A DNA stretch of 42,450 bases from an uncultured Porphyromonas sp. (GCA_900538385.1 UWSO01000019.1:1-42450), one strand, 5' to 3'; numbered from the stretch's first letter, positions 21,988-31,065 are shown. The notes: a model not told the origin generated them from the sequence alone. Translations and numbers: made by a program.

Positions 21988-23268
21988 TTACCAAGCGAAG
22001 ATAGGTAGTGGAGACATCATCTCGTTGACCTCCTTACGTACCTTAGCTATCTCAGCCTCGTTCTCAGGATCACGTAGTACGCGGTCGATGAGCTCGACGA
22101 TGTATGCCATCTTGTCCTCCTTGACACCACGCGTCGTGATAGCGGGCGTACCCACACGGATACCAGAAGTCTGGAATGCGGAGCGTGAGTCAAAGGGTAC
22201 CATATTCTTATTGACCGTGATGTCAGCACGTACGAGTGCGTTCTCAGCCACCTTACCCGTTAGGTCGGGGTACTTAGAGCGTAGGTCGATGAGGAGGCAG
22301 TGATTATCCGTACCGCCAGAGATACAGTTGTAGCCCATCTTGACAAAAGCCTCGCCAAGGGCCTTAGCATTCTTCATCACCTGCTTCTGATACTCCTTGA
22401 AGGAAGGATCGAGAGCCTCTCCAAAGGCGACAGCCTTAGCAGCGATGACATGCTCTAGTGGGCCACCTTGGATGCCTGGGAAGACAGCCGAGTTGAGCAG
22501 CTGAGACATCATCTTGACAACCCCCTTAGGCGTCTTGAGACCCCAAGGATTCTCAAAGTCCTTACCCATGAGGATGATACCACCACGAGGACCACGTAGA
22601 GTCTTGTGCGTCGTAGAGGTGACGATGTGGGCATACTTGACAGGGTTGTCGAGCAGACCAGCAGCGATCAGTCCAGCAGGGTGAGCCATGTCGACCATAA
22701 AGATAGCACCGATCTCATCGGCTACCTTGCGGAAGCGTGCATAGTCCCACTCGCGGCAGTAAGCCGATCCGCCAGCGATAATGAGCTTAGGCTTGTGCTG
22801 GCGAGCTAGCTGCTCCATCTCGTCGTAGTCTACTGTACCAGTCTCCTTGCTTACGTTGTAGCCGATGGGATGGTAGAGCGTACCAGAGCTATTGACAGGA
22901 GAACCATGCGAGAGGTGACCACCGTGGTCTAGGTTTAGACCCATAAAGGTATCACCGGGCTTGAGGCAGGTGAAGAGGACTGCCATGTTTGCCTGAGCAC
23001 CTGAGTGTGGCTGCACGTTGGCATACTCCGCGCCAAAGAGCTTCTTGATACGCTCTATAGCTAGGTTCTCAGACTTGTCCACTACCTCGCAGCCGCCGTA
23101 GTAACGCTTACCGGGGTACCCCTCAGCGTACTTATTGGTCATACAGCTACCCATAGCCTGCATGACCTGGTCGCTGACAAAGTTCTCAGAGGCGATCAGC
23201 TCGATGCCCTTTTGCTGGCGCTGATGCTCCTGTTCGATCAGATCAAAGATTTCTTGGTCTCTTTTCAT
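21988..23268 (-). CDS. glyA: Serine hydroxymethyltransferase
   Basis: 426 residues, PLP-dependent. It converts serine and tetrahydrofolate to glycine and methylene-tetrahydrofolate. Markers are IELIASENFVS near the N-terminus, TNKYAEGYPGKRYYGG, NVQPHSGAQANMAV, GLNLDHGGHLSHG, the DMAHPAGLIAAG block and the PLP-lysine motif VTSTTHKTLRGPRGG. Length is usual for the bacterial enzyme. A clear minus-strand promoter lies about 100 bases upstream. Confidence 0.97.
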   Translation of the reverse strand: MKRDQEIFDLIEQEHQRQQKGIELIASENFVSDQVMQAMGSCMTNKYAEGYPGKRYYGGCEVVDKSENLAIERIKKLFGAEYANVQPHSGAQANMAVLFTCLKPGDTFMGLNLDHGGHLSHGSPVNSSGTLYHPIGYNVSKETGTVDYDEMEQLARQHKPKLIIAGGSAYCREWDYARFRKVADEIGAIFMVDMAHPAGLIAAGLLDNPVKYAHIVTSTTHKTLRGPRGGIILMGKDFENPWGLKTPKGVVKMMSQLLNSAVFPGIQGGPLEHVIAAKAVAFGEALDPSFKEYQKQVMKNAKALGEAFVKMGYNCISGGTDNHCLLIDLRSKYPDLTGKVAENALVRADITVNKNMVPFDSRSAFQTSGIRVGTPAITTRGVKEDKMAYIVELIDRVLRDPENEAEIAKVRKEVNEMMSPLPIFAW

Positions 23269-23365
23269 TCTATGTGAAATTAAATACGTTAGTCGTCATA
23301 CATCGGGTGTGCGTAGCCCCGCCCCCTCAAGTCAAGCGCGAGCGGAGGCTCACACGATTCTCTCG

Positions 23366-23397
23366 CAAAGATAACAATAATATCTGAGCTGGGACAA
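23366..23397 (-). promoter_or_regulatory. glyA promoter
   Basis: On the minus strand TATCTTTG (23373-23366) is preceded by TTG (23397-23395) at a 21-base spacing. The leader would be about 90 bases. Confidence 0.6.
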
Positions 23398-23446
23398 TCT
23401 TGACGCCAGCAATCTGCGGAGATCTGGCTATGTAAGTGGAAATAGT

Positions 23447-23454
23447 TACCTTTG
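23447..23454 (+). promoter_or_regulatory. -7 box of the PCMD lipoprotein gene
   Basis: TACCTTTG lies 28 bases before the start codon at 23483. No clear -33 box is seen. Confidence 0.5.
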
Positions 23455-23482
23455 CCCCATCTAAGTGTAAACATAGTACGGT

Positions 23483-24481
23483 ATGAAACGATCCTATTGG
23501 ACCCTCGGTCTGCTCTTTGCCTTATCACTCCTCATGACGATGAGTTGCAGTGGCGAAGACCCTATCAAGGCTAAGCGTATCGCTATCGAAAACGGCACCT
23601 ACAAACCAAATCCTAATAAACCGGATCCCAACAAACCGGATCCCAACAAGCCTGACACGATCCCCACTCCCGATCCGGAGCCAGAGCCCAATCCACTGGG
23701 CAAGATGGAGACTCAGGAAATTACCTTCACTTTTGACGAGTGGGCGAGTCCTAGAGCGGGAGCAACCTATCTAATGCCTGTAGAGAAAACGCTCCCTAAG
23801 CTCGTAGCAGGTGAGCCATACTGGGAGTCAGCCAGCAATGTGGGCGCAGCTTTCGGAGGTACGAATCAAATTGAGGACTTCCCCGTCCACCCACTAGTTA
23901 AGGGTCGCACAGGACAAGCCCTAGAGGTGATGACCAAAAAAGGGGTACCACTCTTTGGCAAGGGCATCATCGCTGGAGCTCTCTACGCTGGCACTCTAGA
24001 TGCCGGAGGTATGATGGTGAAGCCTCTAGAGGCTACAAAGTTTGGTCAGCCCGTCTTTGCCATACCACTCGCTATAAAGGGGTACTATCAGTGGCTCCCA
24101 GGCGAGAAATTAGTTGATGGCACGAAGAAGAATAAGGTAATCGAGGGGCAGGACGAGGCTACGATCGCTTGCGTCTTCTACAGTACAACAGACGATGACA
24201 CTCCGCTCAACGGGACCAACCTCTACTCCGATCCTCGGATCCTAGCTAAAGTGCAGCTACACCCCAAGCCCACAAAAGAGGGTGCTTGGACATCCTTTGA
24301 GGCAAAGCTAGAGATCGTCAATGAGGGTGCCTACAAGCAGATAGACCTCCAAAATGGCAAGTACCGCATGGCACTTATCTTCTCGTCTAGTGCTCGTGGC
24401 GACGAATTTATTGGAGCTATCGGCAGTCGCCTACGCATCGACGACTTTACAGTAACACTAGGCATACCCACCAAGAAGTAA
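23483..24481 (+). CDS. PCMD-domain lipoprotein
   Basis: 332 residues. A signal peptide with lipobox ends at Cys22 (LLMTMSC), so it is lipid-anchored. A flexible linker follows, with three tandem NKPDP units and a Pro/Glu-rich stretch up to about residue 73. The rest resembles the putative carbohydrate metabolism domain of Bacteroidota: TFTFDEW near the start, YWESASNVGAAF, and a C-terminal SSSARGDEFIGAIGSRLRIDDFTV block. The domain is typical of surface lipoproteins encoded beside other outer-membrane proteins, and here a beta-barrel gene follows after 12 bases. Ligand unknown. Confidence 0.8.
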   Translation: MKRSYWTLGLLFALSLLMTMSCSGEDPIKAKRIAIENGTYKPNPNKPDPNKPDPNKPDTIPTPDPEPEPNPLGKMETQEITFTFDEWASPRAGATYLMPVEKTLPKLVAGEPYWESASNVGAAFGGTNQIEDFPVHPLVKGRTGQALEVMTKKGVPLFGKGIIAGALYAGTLDAGGMMVKPLEATKFGQPVFAIPLAIKGYYQWLPGEKLVDGTKKNKVIEGQDEATIACVFYSTTDDDTPLNGTNLYSDPRILAKVQLHPKPTKEGAWTSFEAKLEIVNEGAYKQIDLQNGKYRMALIFSSSARGDEFIGAIGSRLRIDDFTVTLGIPTKK

Positions 24482-24493
24482 CCTGCTACAGAT

Positions 24494-25243
24494 ATGAATA
24501 CACAGCAACTATACAGAGGGATTCTCGGTCTCTTGCTCGCACTCATCACGACGCCACTCCTGTGGGGTCAGAGTAGCAATGAGAATGTCGAATTTGGCGT
24601 CAAAGCTGGACTAAACATCGGAGCTACCACACCCCTACCTAAGCCTAAGGCGATCGACAAGATCTACACGTGGAATCCTCATATGAACATTGCTCTCAAG
24701 GGATGGCTCTCATACCAACTCCCCGACACCAAAGGGTGGCATCTAGACACAGGACTAGAGATGGAGCGCAAAGGAATGTACGTCTGCACCCATGCGACTA
24801 ATCTCAGGATCAACATGGGCGATGGCAAGGAGGCCGCTTGGGGGTTCTTTACGGGCAACAACAGTACAGAGTTCATCAACTACTACCTCACGATCCCGAT
24901 GCTGGTTGCTTACCATACGAGCAAAGACAAGTTTCGCATGCAGGTGGGCTTTTACCTCTCCTACCTGATGCAGCAGAGCTTTAAGGTGACACTAGATGGG
25001 GATGGCACATTCAATGACATGGCACTATCTCCAGGACACCTCGTTGACTTCGACCTGTCGGATCACTTCAACAAGCTGGATATGGGTGTCAGGGTAGGCT
25101 TCGACTACTTCTTCCACCAGCGCCTTGGCGTGACCGCACAGCTCAATATGAGCTTCGAGCCAGCTCTGGATAGGAGCTTTACGATGATGCCATTCCCGCT
25201 CTACAACATCTACGCCTTTGCGGGCTTTGCTTACCGCATCTAA
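24494..25243 (+). CDS. Outer-membrane beta-barrel protein (PorT-like family)
   Basis: 249 residues. A signal peptide (hydrophobic run, cleavage near LLWGQ), then FGVKAGLNIGATT, the typical first strand of OMP_b-brl_2/PorT-like barrels, and alternating hydrophobic/aromatic strands throughout. The last residues YAFAGFAYRI resemble a terminal barrel strand, though with Ile rather than the usual Phe. About eight strands are plausible. It is probably co-transcribed with the PCMD lipoprotein and may be its membrane partner. It ends with a strong terminator. Confidence 0.8.
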   Translation: MNTQQLYRGILGLLLALITTPLLWGQSSNENVEFGVKAGLNIGATTPLPKPKAIDKIYTWNPHMNIALKGWLSYQLPDTKGWHLDTGLEMERKGMYVCTHATNLRINMGDGKEAAWGFFTGNNSTEFINYYLTIPMLVAYHTSKDKFRMQVGFYLSYLMQQSFKVTLDGDGTFNDMALSPGHLVDFDLSDHFNKLDMGVRVGFDYFFHQRLGVTAQLNMSFEPALDRSFTMMPFPLYNIYAFAGFAYRI

Positions 25244-25280
25244 GTTCGGTCGTACTGTCTTATAAAAGAGTCTGCACAAC

Positions 25281-25327
25281 AAAAGGGTTCAATCGCTAAA
25301 TGAGGCGGTCGAACCCTTTCTTTTTTT
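25281..25327 (+). terminator. Intrinsic terminator after the beta-barrel gene
   Basis: aaagggttcaatcgc (25282-25296) pairs with gcggtcgaaccctttc (from 25305) with two mismatches or wobbles. The stem is followed by ctttttttg, eight pyrimidines including a run of seven T. Confidence 0.9.
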
Positions 25328-25412
25328 GCATGCCAGGTCTCTCTGCTACACCACCACTATAGTTAGCCTAGGGGATTTCAGCGTGATGGATAATACAGAA
25401 GAGGCTTGATCT

Positions 25413-26294
25413 CTACACTTCATTGCTCACTCGGAGCAACTCCTCGGAGGTGGTACCATTCTGTATGGTACGTCGCAGAGCCGAAGGCGAGAACCCGAAG
25501 TTTTTGGAGCAGTAGCGGGAGAAGCTCGACTGCGAGTTGAAGGATAGCTGAGAAGCTATCTCACCGATAGAGAGTTCATAGTCCTGGATGAGGAAAAGGA
25601 TCTGCTTATTACTCTGCACACGTATCCACTGCTCAGGGGAGATGCCAAACTCCTCTCTAAATCGCTTGTAAAAGGAGGAGGGAGACATATAGACTCGCTC
25701 GGCTAGATCGGAGACTTTGGCATTGCAGGAAAAAGCATTGATGACATCATTGTGAAACTTTGACACCCCCAGTATCGGCCACAAGAAGGCGGCCAGCTCC
25801 TCACGGCTGTAATAAGCCCTTAGGTTCCAAAAGAGCTCCTTAACCTTGAGCTCGTGTAGGTAAGCGCACTGTGCCTGATCGTCAAGGTATATCTTGAGGG
25901 TAGTTAGTAGGGAGTGTATAGCCCCCCGCACCTCTAGAGGCTCTGGATCGTAATCTACCGTCTGCTTGAGTTCCCCAAGCTGCTGCAGAGAGATCTTGTC
26001 GCAGATGAAGTCTATAACGTCAAAGTAAGCGATCATCAGCTCCCCCTCTGTACTCAGGATTGCCTTCACTGAGGTGCCATGAGGAATAAACTTCATTTCC
26101 CCCTTTTGAAGCTTCCACAGCTCATTCCCCGCTGCTATGCGCACGGAGCCTTGCGTGCAGAAGAGGATCGAGTGGTACTCGGTCATCCCTTGATACGATC
26201 TCTGTGTGGAGCTATCGACAAGGATCCACCCACTATTGGCATGAGTTGCGTAGTGGTGGCAGGAGAGATGCTCGGGGGTATTGAATAGTGCCAT
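25413..26294 (-). CDS. AraC family transcriptional regulator
   Basis: 293 residues. The N-terminal half is a cupin-like sensor (HSILFCTQGSVRIAAGNELWKLQKGEMKFIPHGTSV). The C-terminal third holds two helix-turn-helix units: KVSDLAERVYMSPSSFYKRFREEFGISPEQWI, then LSIGEIASQLSFNSQSSFSRYCSKNFGFSPSALRR. The family binds DNA upstream of target genes in response to a small ligand or acts as an activator. It faces the lipoprotein/barrel pair convergently. No ligand residues can be assigned. A minus-strand promoter at 26542-26571 suggests a 240-base leader. Confidence 0.9.
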   Translation of the reverse strand: MALFNTPEHLSCHHYATHANSGWILVDSSTQRSYQGMTEYHSILFCTQGSVRIAAGNELWKLQKGEMKFIPHGTSVKAILSTEGELMIAYFDVIDFICDKISLQQLGELKQTVDYDPEPLEVRGAIHSLLTTLKIYLDDQAQCAYLHELKVKELFWNLRAYYSREELAAFLWPILGVSKFHNDVINAFSCNAKVSDLAERVYMSPSSFYKRFREEFGISPEQWIRVQSNKQILFLIQDYELSIGEIASQLSFNSQSSFSRYCSKNFGFSPSALRRTIQNGTTSEELLRVSNEV

Positions 26295-26541
26295 AGATAG
26301 TCGTCTTAGAGTTTAGTGTGTTGAAAGTACTGCTCACTTGATGAGATATCCCTATAAAGCTCTGCGTAGATAGCGAGCAGCTTGAAGTAGTAGACACCGT
26401 AGCTCAAGGCCTGCCACAACACTCTAGTAGCGTATCTTTACTTGTAGACTAAAGTAAAAGAGCCACACTGGAGGTGCTTCATCCGCTCGCCCAAAGAAGA
26501 AAACAATCCGGACGAAAGAGTCTAGACGATCCTTCCCAATC

Positions 26542-26571
26542 CAAAGGTAGTGAAAACATTCGTAACAACAA
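26542..26571 (-). promoter_or_regulatory. Minus-strand promoter for the AraC regulator
   Basis: On the minus strand TACCTTTG (26549-26542) follows TTG (26571-26569) with a 19-base spacing. It lies just outside the left end of the MITE-like element at 26591. Confidence 0.45.
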
Positions 26572-26580
26572 AGTAAGATA

Positions 26581-26590
26581 CCCAACTCCT
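26581..26590. repeat. 10-bp target-site duplication, left copy
   Basis: cccaactcct directly precedes the left terminal inverted repeat and is repeated without change at 26965-26974 directly after the right one. Confidence 0.85.
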
Positions 26591-26964
26591 CAGGGCTGAC
26601 GCATTATAATATAAACAGAGCAAGCTCATCTCAATCTCTCCCGATGAATTTTCAAATATCTCGGGGGATATTTTTGATTTTCTCCCGAAGGAATGGCGAA
26701 TTTCTTCGGACTTATCATTTGATTCTTCCGAAGTTTCATTTGATTCTTCCGAAGAATTCTTTCTTTCCTCCGAGGAAATCGAAATTTCCTCGGGAGCTAT
26801 TTGGGGAGCTATTTGGGAAATTCTTCGGGAGAAATCCGAATCATCGGAGAGGTAGGCGTAATCAGAGAGGATTCGTAACCACTGTGTGGTGATACTCGAA
26901 CCGTGTATCCCTAGTTATCGTCATGTGCAGCTTCTAGCAGACTGGTTATAATGCGTCAGCCCTG
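26591..26964. mobile_element. MITE-like non-autonomous element, complete
   Basis: 374 bases with perfect 19-bp terminal inverted repeats: cagggctgacgcattataa (26591-26609) and ttataatgcgtcagccctg (26946-26964). It is bounded by a 10-bp direct repeat. The interior has no gene: the open frame at 26644-26892 only translates the repeated hairpin units. It contains the tcatttgattcttccgaag core of the dispersed family. A diverged right half lies at 1-202. The 9-12 base duplication and CA-starting ends are compatible with mobilisation by an IS4-like transposase, but no transposase is present here, so that is inference. Confidence 0.88.
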
Positions 26965-26974
26965 CCCAACTCCT
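26965..26974. repeat. 10-bp target-site duplication, right copy
   Basis: cccaactcct, identical to 26581-26590. Together with the inverted repeats it fixes the element borders to the base. Confidence 0.85.
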
Positions 26975-27026
26975 ACTCCGCAAGTCTCATGAGTAGCCTA
27001 CGCCTCTGTAAGTCTAGAACTTTTTG

Positions 27027-27034
27027 TACATTTG
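27027..27034 (+). promoter_or_regulatory. -7 box before the PspC gene
   Basis: TACATTTG, 79 bases before the start at 27114, outside the MITE. No clear -33 box. Confidence 0.45.
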
Positions 27035-27113
27035 TACTAAGTGAGCGCAGCTTAGACAGTTCAGAGCTAAGAAGCTACGACAGAAGTATCAATTAAAAAC
27101 GACCCATACAACT

Positions 27114-27317
27114 ATGGCAAACAACAAGAGACTCTACCGCTCTCGTGAAGCGTGGATAGGTGGCGTATGCGGAGGCATCGCTGATTACTTCGGATGGGAT
27201 CCGACGATCGTACGACTCATCTATCTACTCGCAACATTCACAACTGGTTTTGCGGGGATCCCCATCTACATCCTCTTATGGATCTTTGTTCCACTAGAGC
27301 GATATCGCAACTATTAA
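27114..27317 (+). CDS. PspC domain protein
   Basis: 67 residues. The single PspC domain starts with RLYRSREAWIGGVCGGIADYFGWDPTIVRLIYLLA and has one amphipathic and one membrane helix (FAGIPIYILLWIFVPLE). In enterobacteria PspC senses envelope stress. In Bacteroidota, short single-domain versions beside a MarR-type regulator are common and of unknown role. Followed after 21 bases by the MarR gene; likely one transcript with it and the acyl-CoA ligase. Confidence 0.88.
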   Translation: MANNKRLYRSREAWIGGVCGGIADYFGWDPTIVRLIYLLATFTTGFAGIPIYILLWIFVPLERYRNY

Positions 27318-27338
27318 AGGTCTTTGGCATCTAGCACT

Positions 27339-28010
27339 ATGAGTTACCCGTTACTACATGAGCTACTCGACTTGGTCGAGAGGTACGAAGAGTTTCGTGG
27401 GAATGCTGAGCAGTCGATGAGCAACTTTCTGCGCTTTGCCGATCAGACTCTTGAGCAGCAGACAAGCTCCGAGGAGCCAAAAGCTGGAATGCGTGGTCAC
27501 GCCTACCTCAATGCAATGATAGCCCGTGACATAAGTTTCGTCTACCGCTATATGCGCTACTTCGTGCGTAAGGCGATCAAAAACACCCCCCTACAGACCA
27601 TCGATGAGTACTCCTATCTCATCACGCTCATGGCAAAGGGAGAGATGACCAAGACCGAGCTCAACAATTACAACGTGATCGAAAAGACCTCCGGTAGTGA
27701 GATCATCCGTCGTCTACTCAAGAGTGGTCTGATCTCGCAGACGCGCAATCTCCAGGATAGACGCAGTCTGCTACTCAGCATCACGCCCAAGGGACGAGAG
27801 GTCGTCAAGGAGCTACTACCTCGTATGCAGCAGAGTAGCGATCTACTCCTACGAGACCTCTCGTGGGATCAGAAGATCTTCCTCCACTCCCTCCATGAAC
27901 AACTCTACGAGAGCAATCATTCACTCTTTCTCACTGAGCGAGACTCTGATCTGGCAAAGCTTGTCGAGAAGGTGCCTATCGACTACCACTCCTCTTCCGG
28001 AAGGAAATAA
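27339..28010 (+). CDS. MarR family transcriptional regulator
   Basis: 223 residues from the ATG at 27339; a TTG 15 bases upstream is less likely. The winged helix-turn-helix lies at about residues 85-155: YSYLITLMAKGEMTKTELNNY, then EIIRRLLKSGLISQTRNLQDRRSLLLSITPKGREV, with the usual Asp-Arg-Arg wing. The N-terminal 75 residues and the charged C-terminus are dimerisation parts or extensions. It sits between PspC and an acyl-CoA ligase, so control of membrane-lipid or fatty-acid use is a reasonable guess. Ligand unknown. Confidence 0.88.
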   Translation: MSYPLLHELLDLVERYEEFRGNAEQSMSNFLRFADQTLEQQTSSEEPKAGMRGHAYLNAMIARDISFVYRYMRYFVRKAIKNTPLQTIDEYSYLITLMAKGEMTKTELNNYNVIEKTSGSEIIRRLLKSGLISQTRNLQDRRSLLLSITPKGREVVKELLPRMQQSSDLLLRDLSWDQKIFLHSLHEQLYESNHSLFLTERDSDLAKLVEKVPIDYHSSSGRK

Positions 28011-28046
28011 TCTTTACTCTACCCTCTCTATCAATCCTGCTCTCCT

Positions 28047-29864
28047 ATGAAAATGAACCATTTAGGCGATCTGCTTAAGCTTTTTACTACCACCTATCGG
28101 CACAAGACACTCCTACGCTATATGGATCGAACACCCGAGGAGCAGTGGCATGAGTGGAGTGGAGAGCAGCTAGCCGAGCAGACTATGCTGGCGGCACAGG
28201 CACTCGTACGCGCAGGTGTACAGCCTGGCGACCGGGTGGCAATCTACTCGCAAAACATGATGGAGGGCATCATCACCGAGCTGGGGCTGATGGCTATACG
28301 TGCCATCTGCGTACCACTCTATGCCACTTGCTCGCCTGAGCAGGTAGCCTACATCACGGAGCATGCGGAGGTCAAGCTGATCCTCGTGGGGGAGCAGTTT
28401 CAGTACAACAATGTCTACCCACTCCTAGCGACCCACCCCACGCTACAGCAGTTGGTCATACTAGATGAGCGGGTGGTACGTGACCCGACTGATGAGAGGA
28501 GCGAGTACTTTGAGACCTTCCTTTCGATGGGCGATGCGATGCCCTACGAGACCGAGGTGCGGGCACAGCTAGGTGCGGGGACGTCCGACGAGACCGCTGT
28601 CATCATCTACACCTCGGGCACCACAGGCACGCCCAAGGGAGTACAGATCACCCATCATATGATCCTGACGCAGGTGGAGCGGCATCAGCAGCTCTTCTCG
28701 ACGCTAAACGATCACGACGTATCGGTCAACTTCCTCCCGCTGAGCCACGTCTTCGAGAAGCTCTGGGTTTACTTCTGCCTTGCCACAGCTATCAAGGTAG
28801 TTGTCGTGACCAATCCGAAGCGCATCATGGAGCTGATGCCACAGATACGCCCCACGGTGATGTGCAATGTGCCGCGATACTGGGAGAAGGTCTACCAAGG
28901 CGTACAGGAGCATATCGAGCGCTCGAAGCCTATGATGCAGCGCATCTACAATAAAGCACTACGTGTGGGACATAAGTACCATATAGACTACCGCATCCAT
29001 GGACGCAAAGCGCCTTGGGGGCTACGCATATCCAATGCCCTCTACCGCTACACCGTCTTCTATATCCTCAAGCGTGTCTTGGGACTGGAGCGGGGACGCT
29101 TCTTCCCGACAGCGGGCGCTCCGCTCTCAAATGAGATCAACGAGTTCTTACAGTCGGCTGGCTTCAATATCATCGTTGGCTACGGTCTCTCCGAGTCCTC
29201 AGCGACAGTCTCCTGCTACCTACCAGGGCGCTATGTCATCGGCTCCGTGGGTGAGGTAGTGCCAGGCGTAGAGGTGCGCATAGACCCAGAGACGCAGGAG
29301 ATACAGCTTCGCGGTGATACGATCACCCCTGGCTATTATCACAATGAGGAGGCGAATGCAGCCGCCTTTACCGAGGATGGTTGGTTCCGCACGGGTGATG
29401 CGGGACGGCTGAAGGGGCGTACGCTTTACTTCACCGAGCGAATCAAAGAGCTGTACAAGACAAGCAATGGTAAGTACATCGCTCCGCAACAAGTCGAGTC
29501 ACTTCTGAGCAGCAGTCCGCTCATCGAGCAGTGCGCTGTGGTGGCTGACGAGCGCAAGTTTGTCGCAGCACTGATCTATCCTAACTATGAGCAGCTTCGT
29601 CGTCGGCTTCGTGAGCGTGGTCAGGAGGCTCTGGCCGACCTCCCCACGGAGGAGCTGGCGCAGCGTAGCGAGGTGTGCGACTTGCTCTTGAGTCATATAG
29701 AACCTCTGCAGGCACACTTGGCAGGCTTTGAGAAGGTCAAGCGCATCGCACTGCTTGCCGAGCCATTCTCCATTGAGGCAGGTACACTTACCCCGACACT
29801 CAAGCTGAAGCGCAAAGCGATCCTCGAGCAGTATGCCGAGCTGATCGAAAAGCTGTACCTTTGA
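28047..29864 (+). CDS. Long-chain fatty acid-CoA ligase (AMP-forming)
   Basis: 605 residues, ANL superfamily, close to the FadD15/long-chain group. It activates fatty acids with ATP and CoA at the inner face of the membrane. Motifs: P-loop VIIYTSGTTGTPKGVQITH near 192, FLPLSHVFEK near 230, the linker/A5 motif GYGLSESSATVS near 376, DGWFRTGDAGRL near 450 and a C-terminal Lys region FTERIKELYKTSNGKYIAPQQVE near 465. The IKELYKTSNGKYIAP segment is the mark of long-chain rather than acetate-type enzymes. Third gene of the PspC-MarR unit (36-base gap). Confidence 0.92.
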   Translation: MKMNHLGDLLKLFTTTYRHKTLLRYMDRTPEEQWHEWSGEQLAEQTMLAAQALVRAGVQPGDRVAIYSQNMMEGIITELGLMAIRAICVPLYATCSPEQVAYITEHAEVKLILVGEQFQYNNVYPLLATHPTLQQLVILDERVVRDPTDERSEYFETFLSMGDAMPYETEVRAQLGAGTSDETAVIIYTSGTTGTPKGVQITHHMILTQVERHQQLFSTLNDHDVSVNFLPLSHVFEKLWVYFCLATAIKVVVVTNPKRIMELMPQIRPTVMCNVPRYWEKVYQGVQEHIERSKPMMQRIYNKALRVGHKYHIDYRIHGRKAPWGLRISNALYRYTVFYILKRVLGLERGRFFPTAGAPLSNEINEFLQSAGFNIIVGYGLSESSATVSCYLPGRYVIGSVGEVVPGVEVRIDPETQEIQLRGDTITPGYYHNEEANAAAFTEDGWFRTGDAGRLKGRTLYFTERIKELYKTSNGKYIAPQQVESLLSSSPLIEQCAVVADERKFVAALIYPNYEQLRRRLRERGQEALADLPTEELAQRSEVCDLLLSHIEPLQAHLAGFEKVKRIALLAEPFSIEAGTLTPTLKLKRKAILEQYAELIEKLYL

Positions 29865-29889
29865 CCTCCCATTTCACACAATAAATCAA

Positions 29890-29923
29890 AGAGCGCACGC
29901 CACCCCTTCGTGGCATACGCTCT
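29890..29923. repeat. Hairpin in the gap before prfB
   Basis: agagcgcacgccac (29890-29903) faces gtggcatacgctct (29910-29923). It has two C/A mismatches on the plus strand that become G-U pairs on the minus strand. No strong T-run follows on the plus strand. It lies between the acyl-CoA ligase stop and the prfB start and may be an attenuator or terminator remnant. Confidence 0.5.
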
Positions 29924-29942
29924 CTAGACAACACTATATATT

Positions 29943-31065
29943 ATGATAACACAGGACCAACTAGCAGAGCTGTTGGAGCGCACGAAGGCGCTGGGGAGGT
30001 ATCTTTGACATCGACCAGCGACGTGTCCAACTAGAAGAAGAGGAGCTCCGGACACAAGCTCCAGACTTTTGGGATGATGTGCCACGAGCCGAGCGGCAGA
30101 TGCGGCGCGTGGGCGAGATACGCTCATGGATCAAGTCTTTCGAAGCTGTCGATGCCGCTGCGCAGGAGGTGGCTCTGGCGTACGACTTTTACAAAGAGGA
30201 GGCGGTCGAAGAGCAAGATGTGGACGATGCCTATGCACGTGCCATCAAGCTGGTCGAAGACCTCGAGCTACGCAACATGCTGAGCGCTGAGGAGGACCGC
30301 CTAGGAGCTGTCCTCAAGATCAATGCGGGTGCGGGTGGCACCGAGAGCCAGGACTGGGCCTCTATGCTGGTGCGTATGTACCAGCGCTGGGCAGAGCGGT
30401 CGGGCTACAAGGTGACTATCACCAACTGGCAGGACGGTGACGATGCGGGCATCAAGACGGCCACCATGCAGATCGAGGGCGAGCTGGCTTACGGCTTCCT
30501 CAAGAGTGAAAACGGCGTGCACCGCCTCGTACGTGTTTCTCCCTATAATGCACAGGGCAAGCGAATGACCTCGTTTGCCTCAGTCTTTGTCGTACCCCTC
30601 GTGGACGACTCGATTGAGGTGGAGGTGAACCCCGGCTTGCTCTCGTGGGATACCTTCCGCTCGAGCGGGGCTGGTGGGCAGAATGTCAACAAAGTGGAGA
30701 CGGGCGTACGCCTCCACTACCAGTACACCGACCCCGACACAGGAGAGACCGAAGAGATCGTGATCGAAAACACTGAGACGCGCTCCCAGATGGATAATCG
30801 TGAGAACGCCCTGCGCCTCCTACGCTCGCAACTATACGATAAGGAGCTGGAGCGTCGTCGTGCTGCTCAGAGCGAGGTAGAGGCGAATAAGAAGAAGATC
30901 GAGTGGGGCTCTCAGATACGTAGCTACGTCTTCGATGATCGTCGTGTCAAGGATCACCGTACGAACTATCAGACTTCCGATGTCAACGGAGTGATGGATG
31001 GCGACATAGATGCTTTTATCAAGGCTTACCTGATGCAGACAGGAGCTGGTACGACTAATGAGTAA
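29943..31065 (+). CDS. prfB: Peptide chain release factor 2, made by programmed +1 frameshift
   Basis: The gene starts at ATG 29943 and reads 21 codons to CTT TGA at 30003-30008. A +1 slip at CTT (skipping base 30006) then continues in the second frame to 31065, giving about 373 residues. The slip site ctttgac, a stop with C as next base and a Shine-Dalgarno-like ggggagg just upstream (29993-29999) are the classic autoregulatory RF2 signal: when RF2 is scarce, TGA is read slowly and the shift occurs. Domain features are AGAGGTESQDWASML, the codon-recognition tripeptide SPY (E. coli has SPF) in RLVRVSPYNAQGKRM, and the catalytic GGQ in SSGAGGQNVNKVETG. Joined N-terminal part MITQDQ..GRYLDIDQRR fits the family. 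topB starts 10 bases later. Confidence 0.95.
29991..30009 (+). promoter_or_regulatory. prfB +1 frameshift signal
   Basis: ctggggaggtatctttgac: internal Shine-Dalgarno-like ggggagg, slippery ctt, stop tga and following c. The in-frame stop at 30006-30008 would otherwise end a 21-residue peptide. Confidence 0.95.

Noticed and set aside
26644..26892. 82-residue open frame rich in Leu-Pro-Lys and Phe-Gly repeats
   Set aside because: It lies wholly inside the MITE-like element and only translates the repeated hairpin units; diverged copies of the repeat do not preserve the frame.
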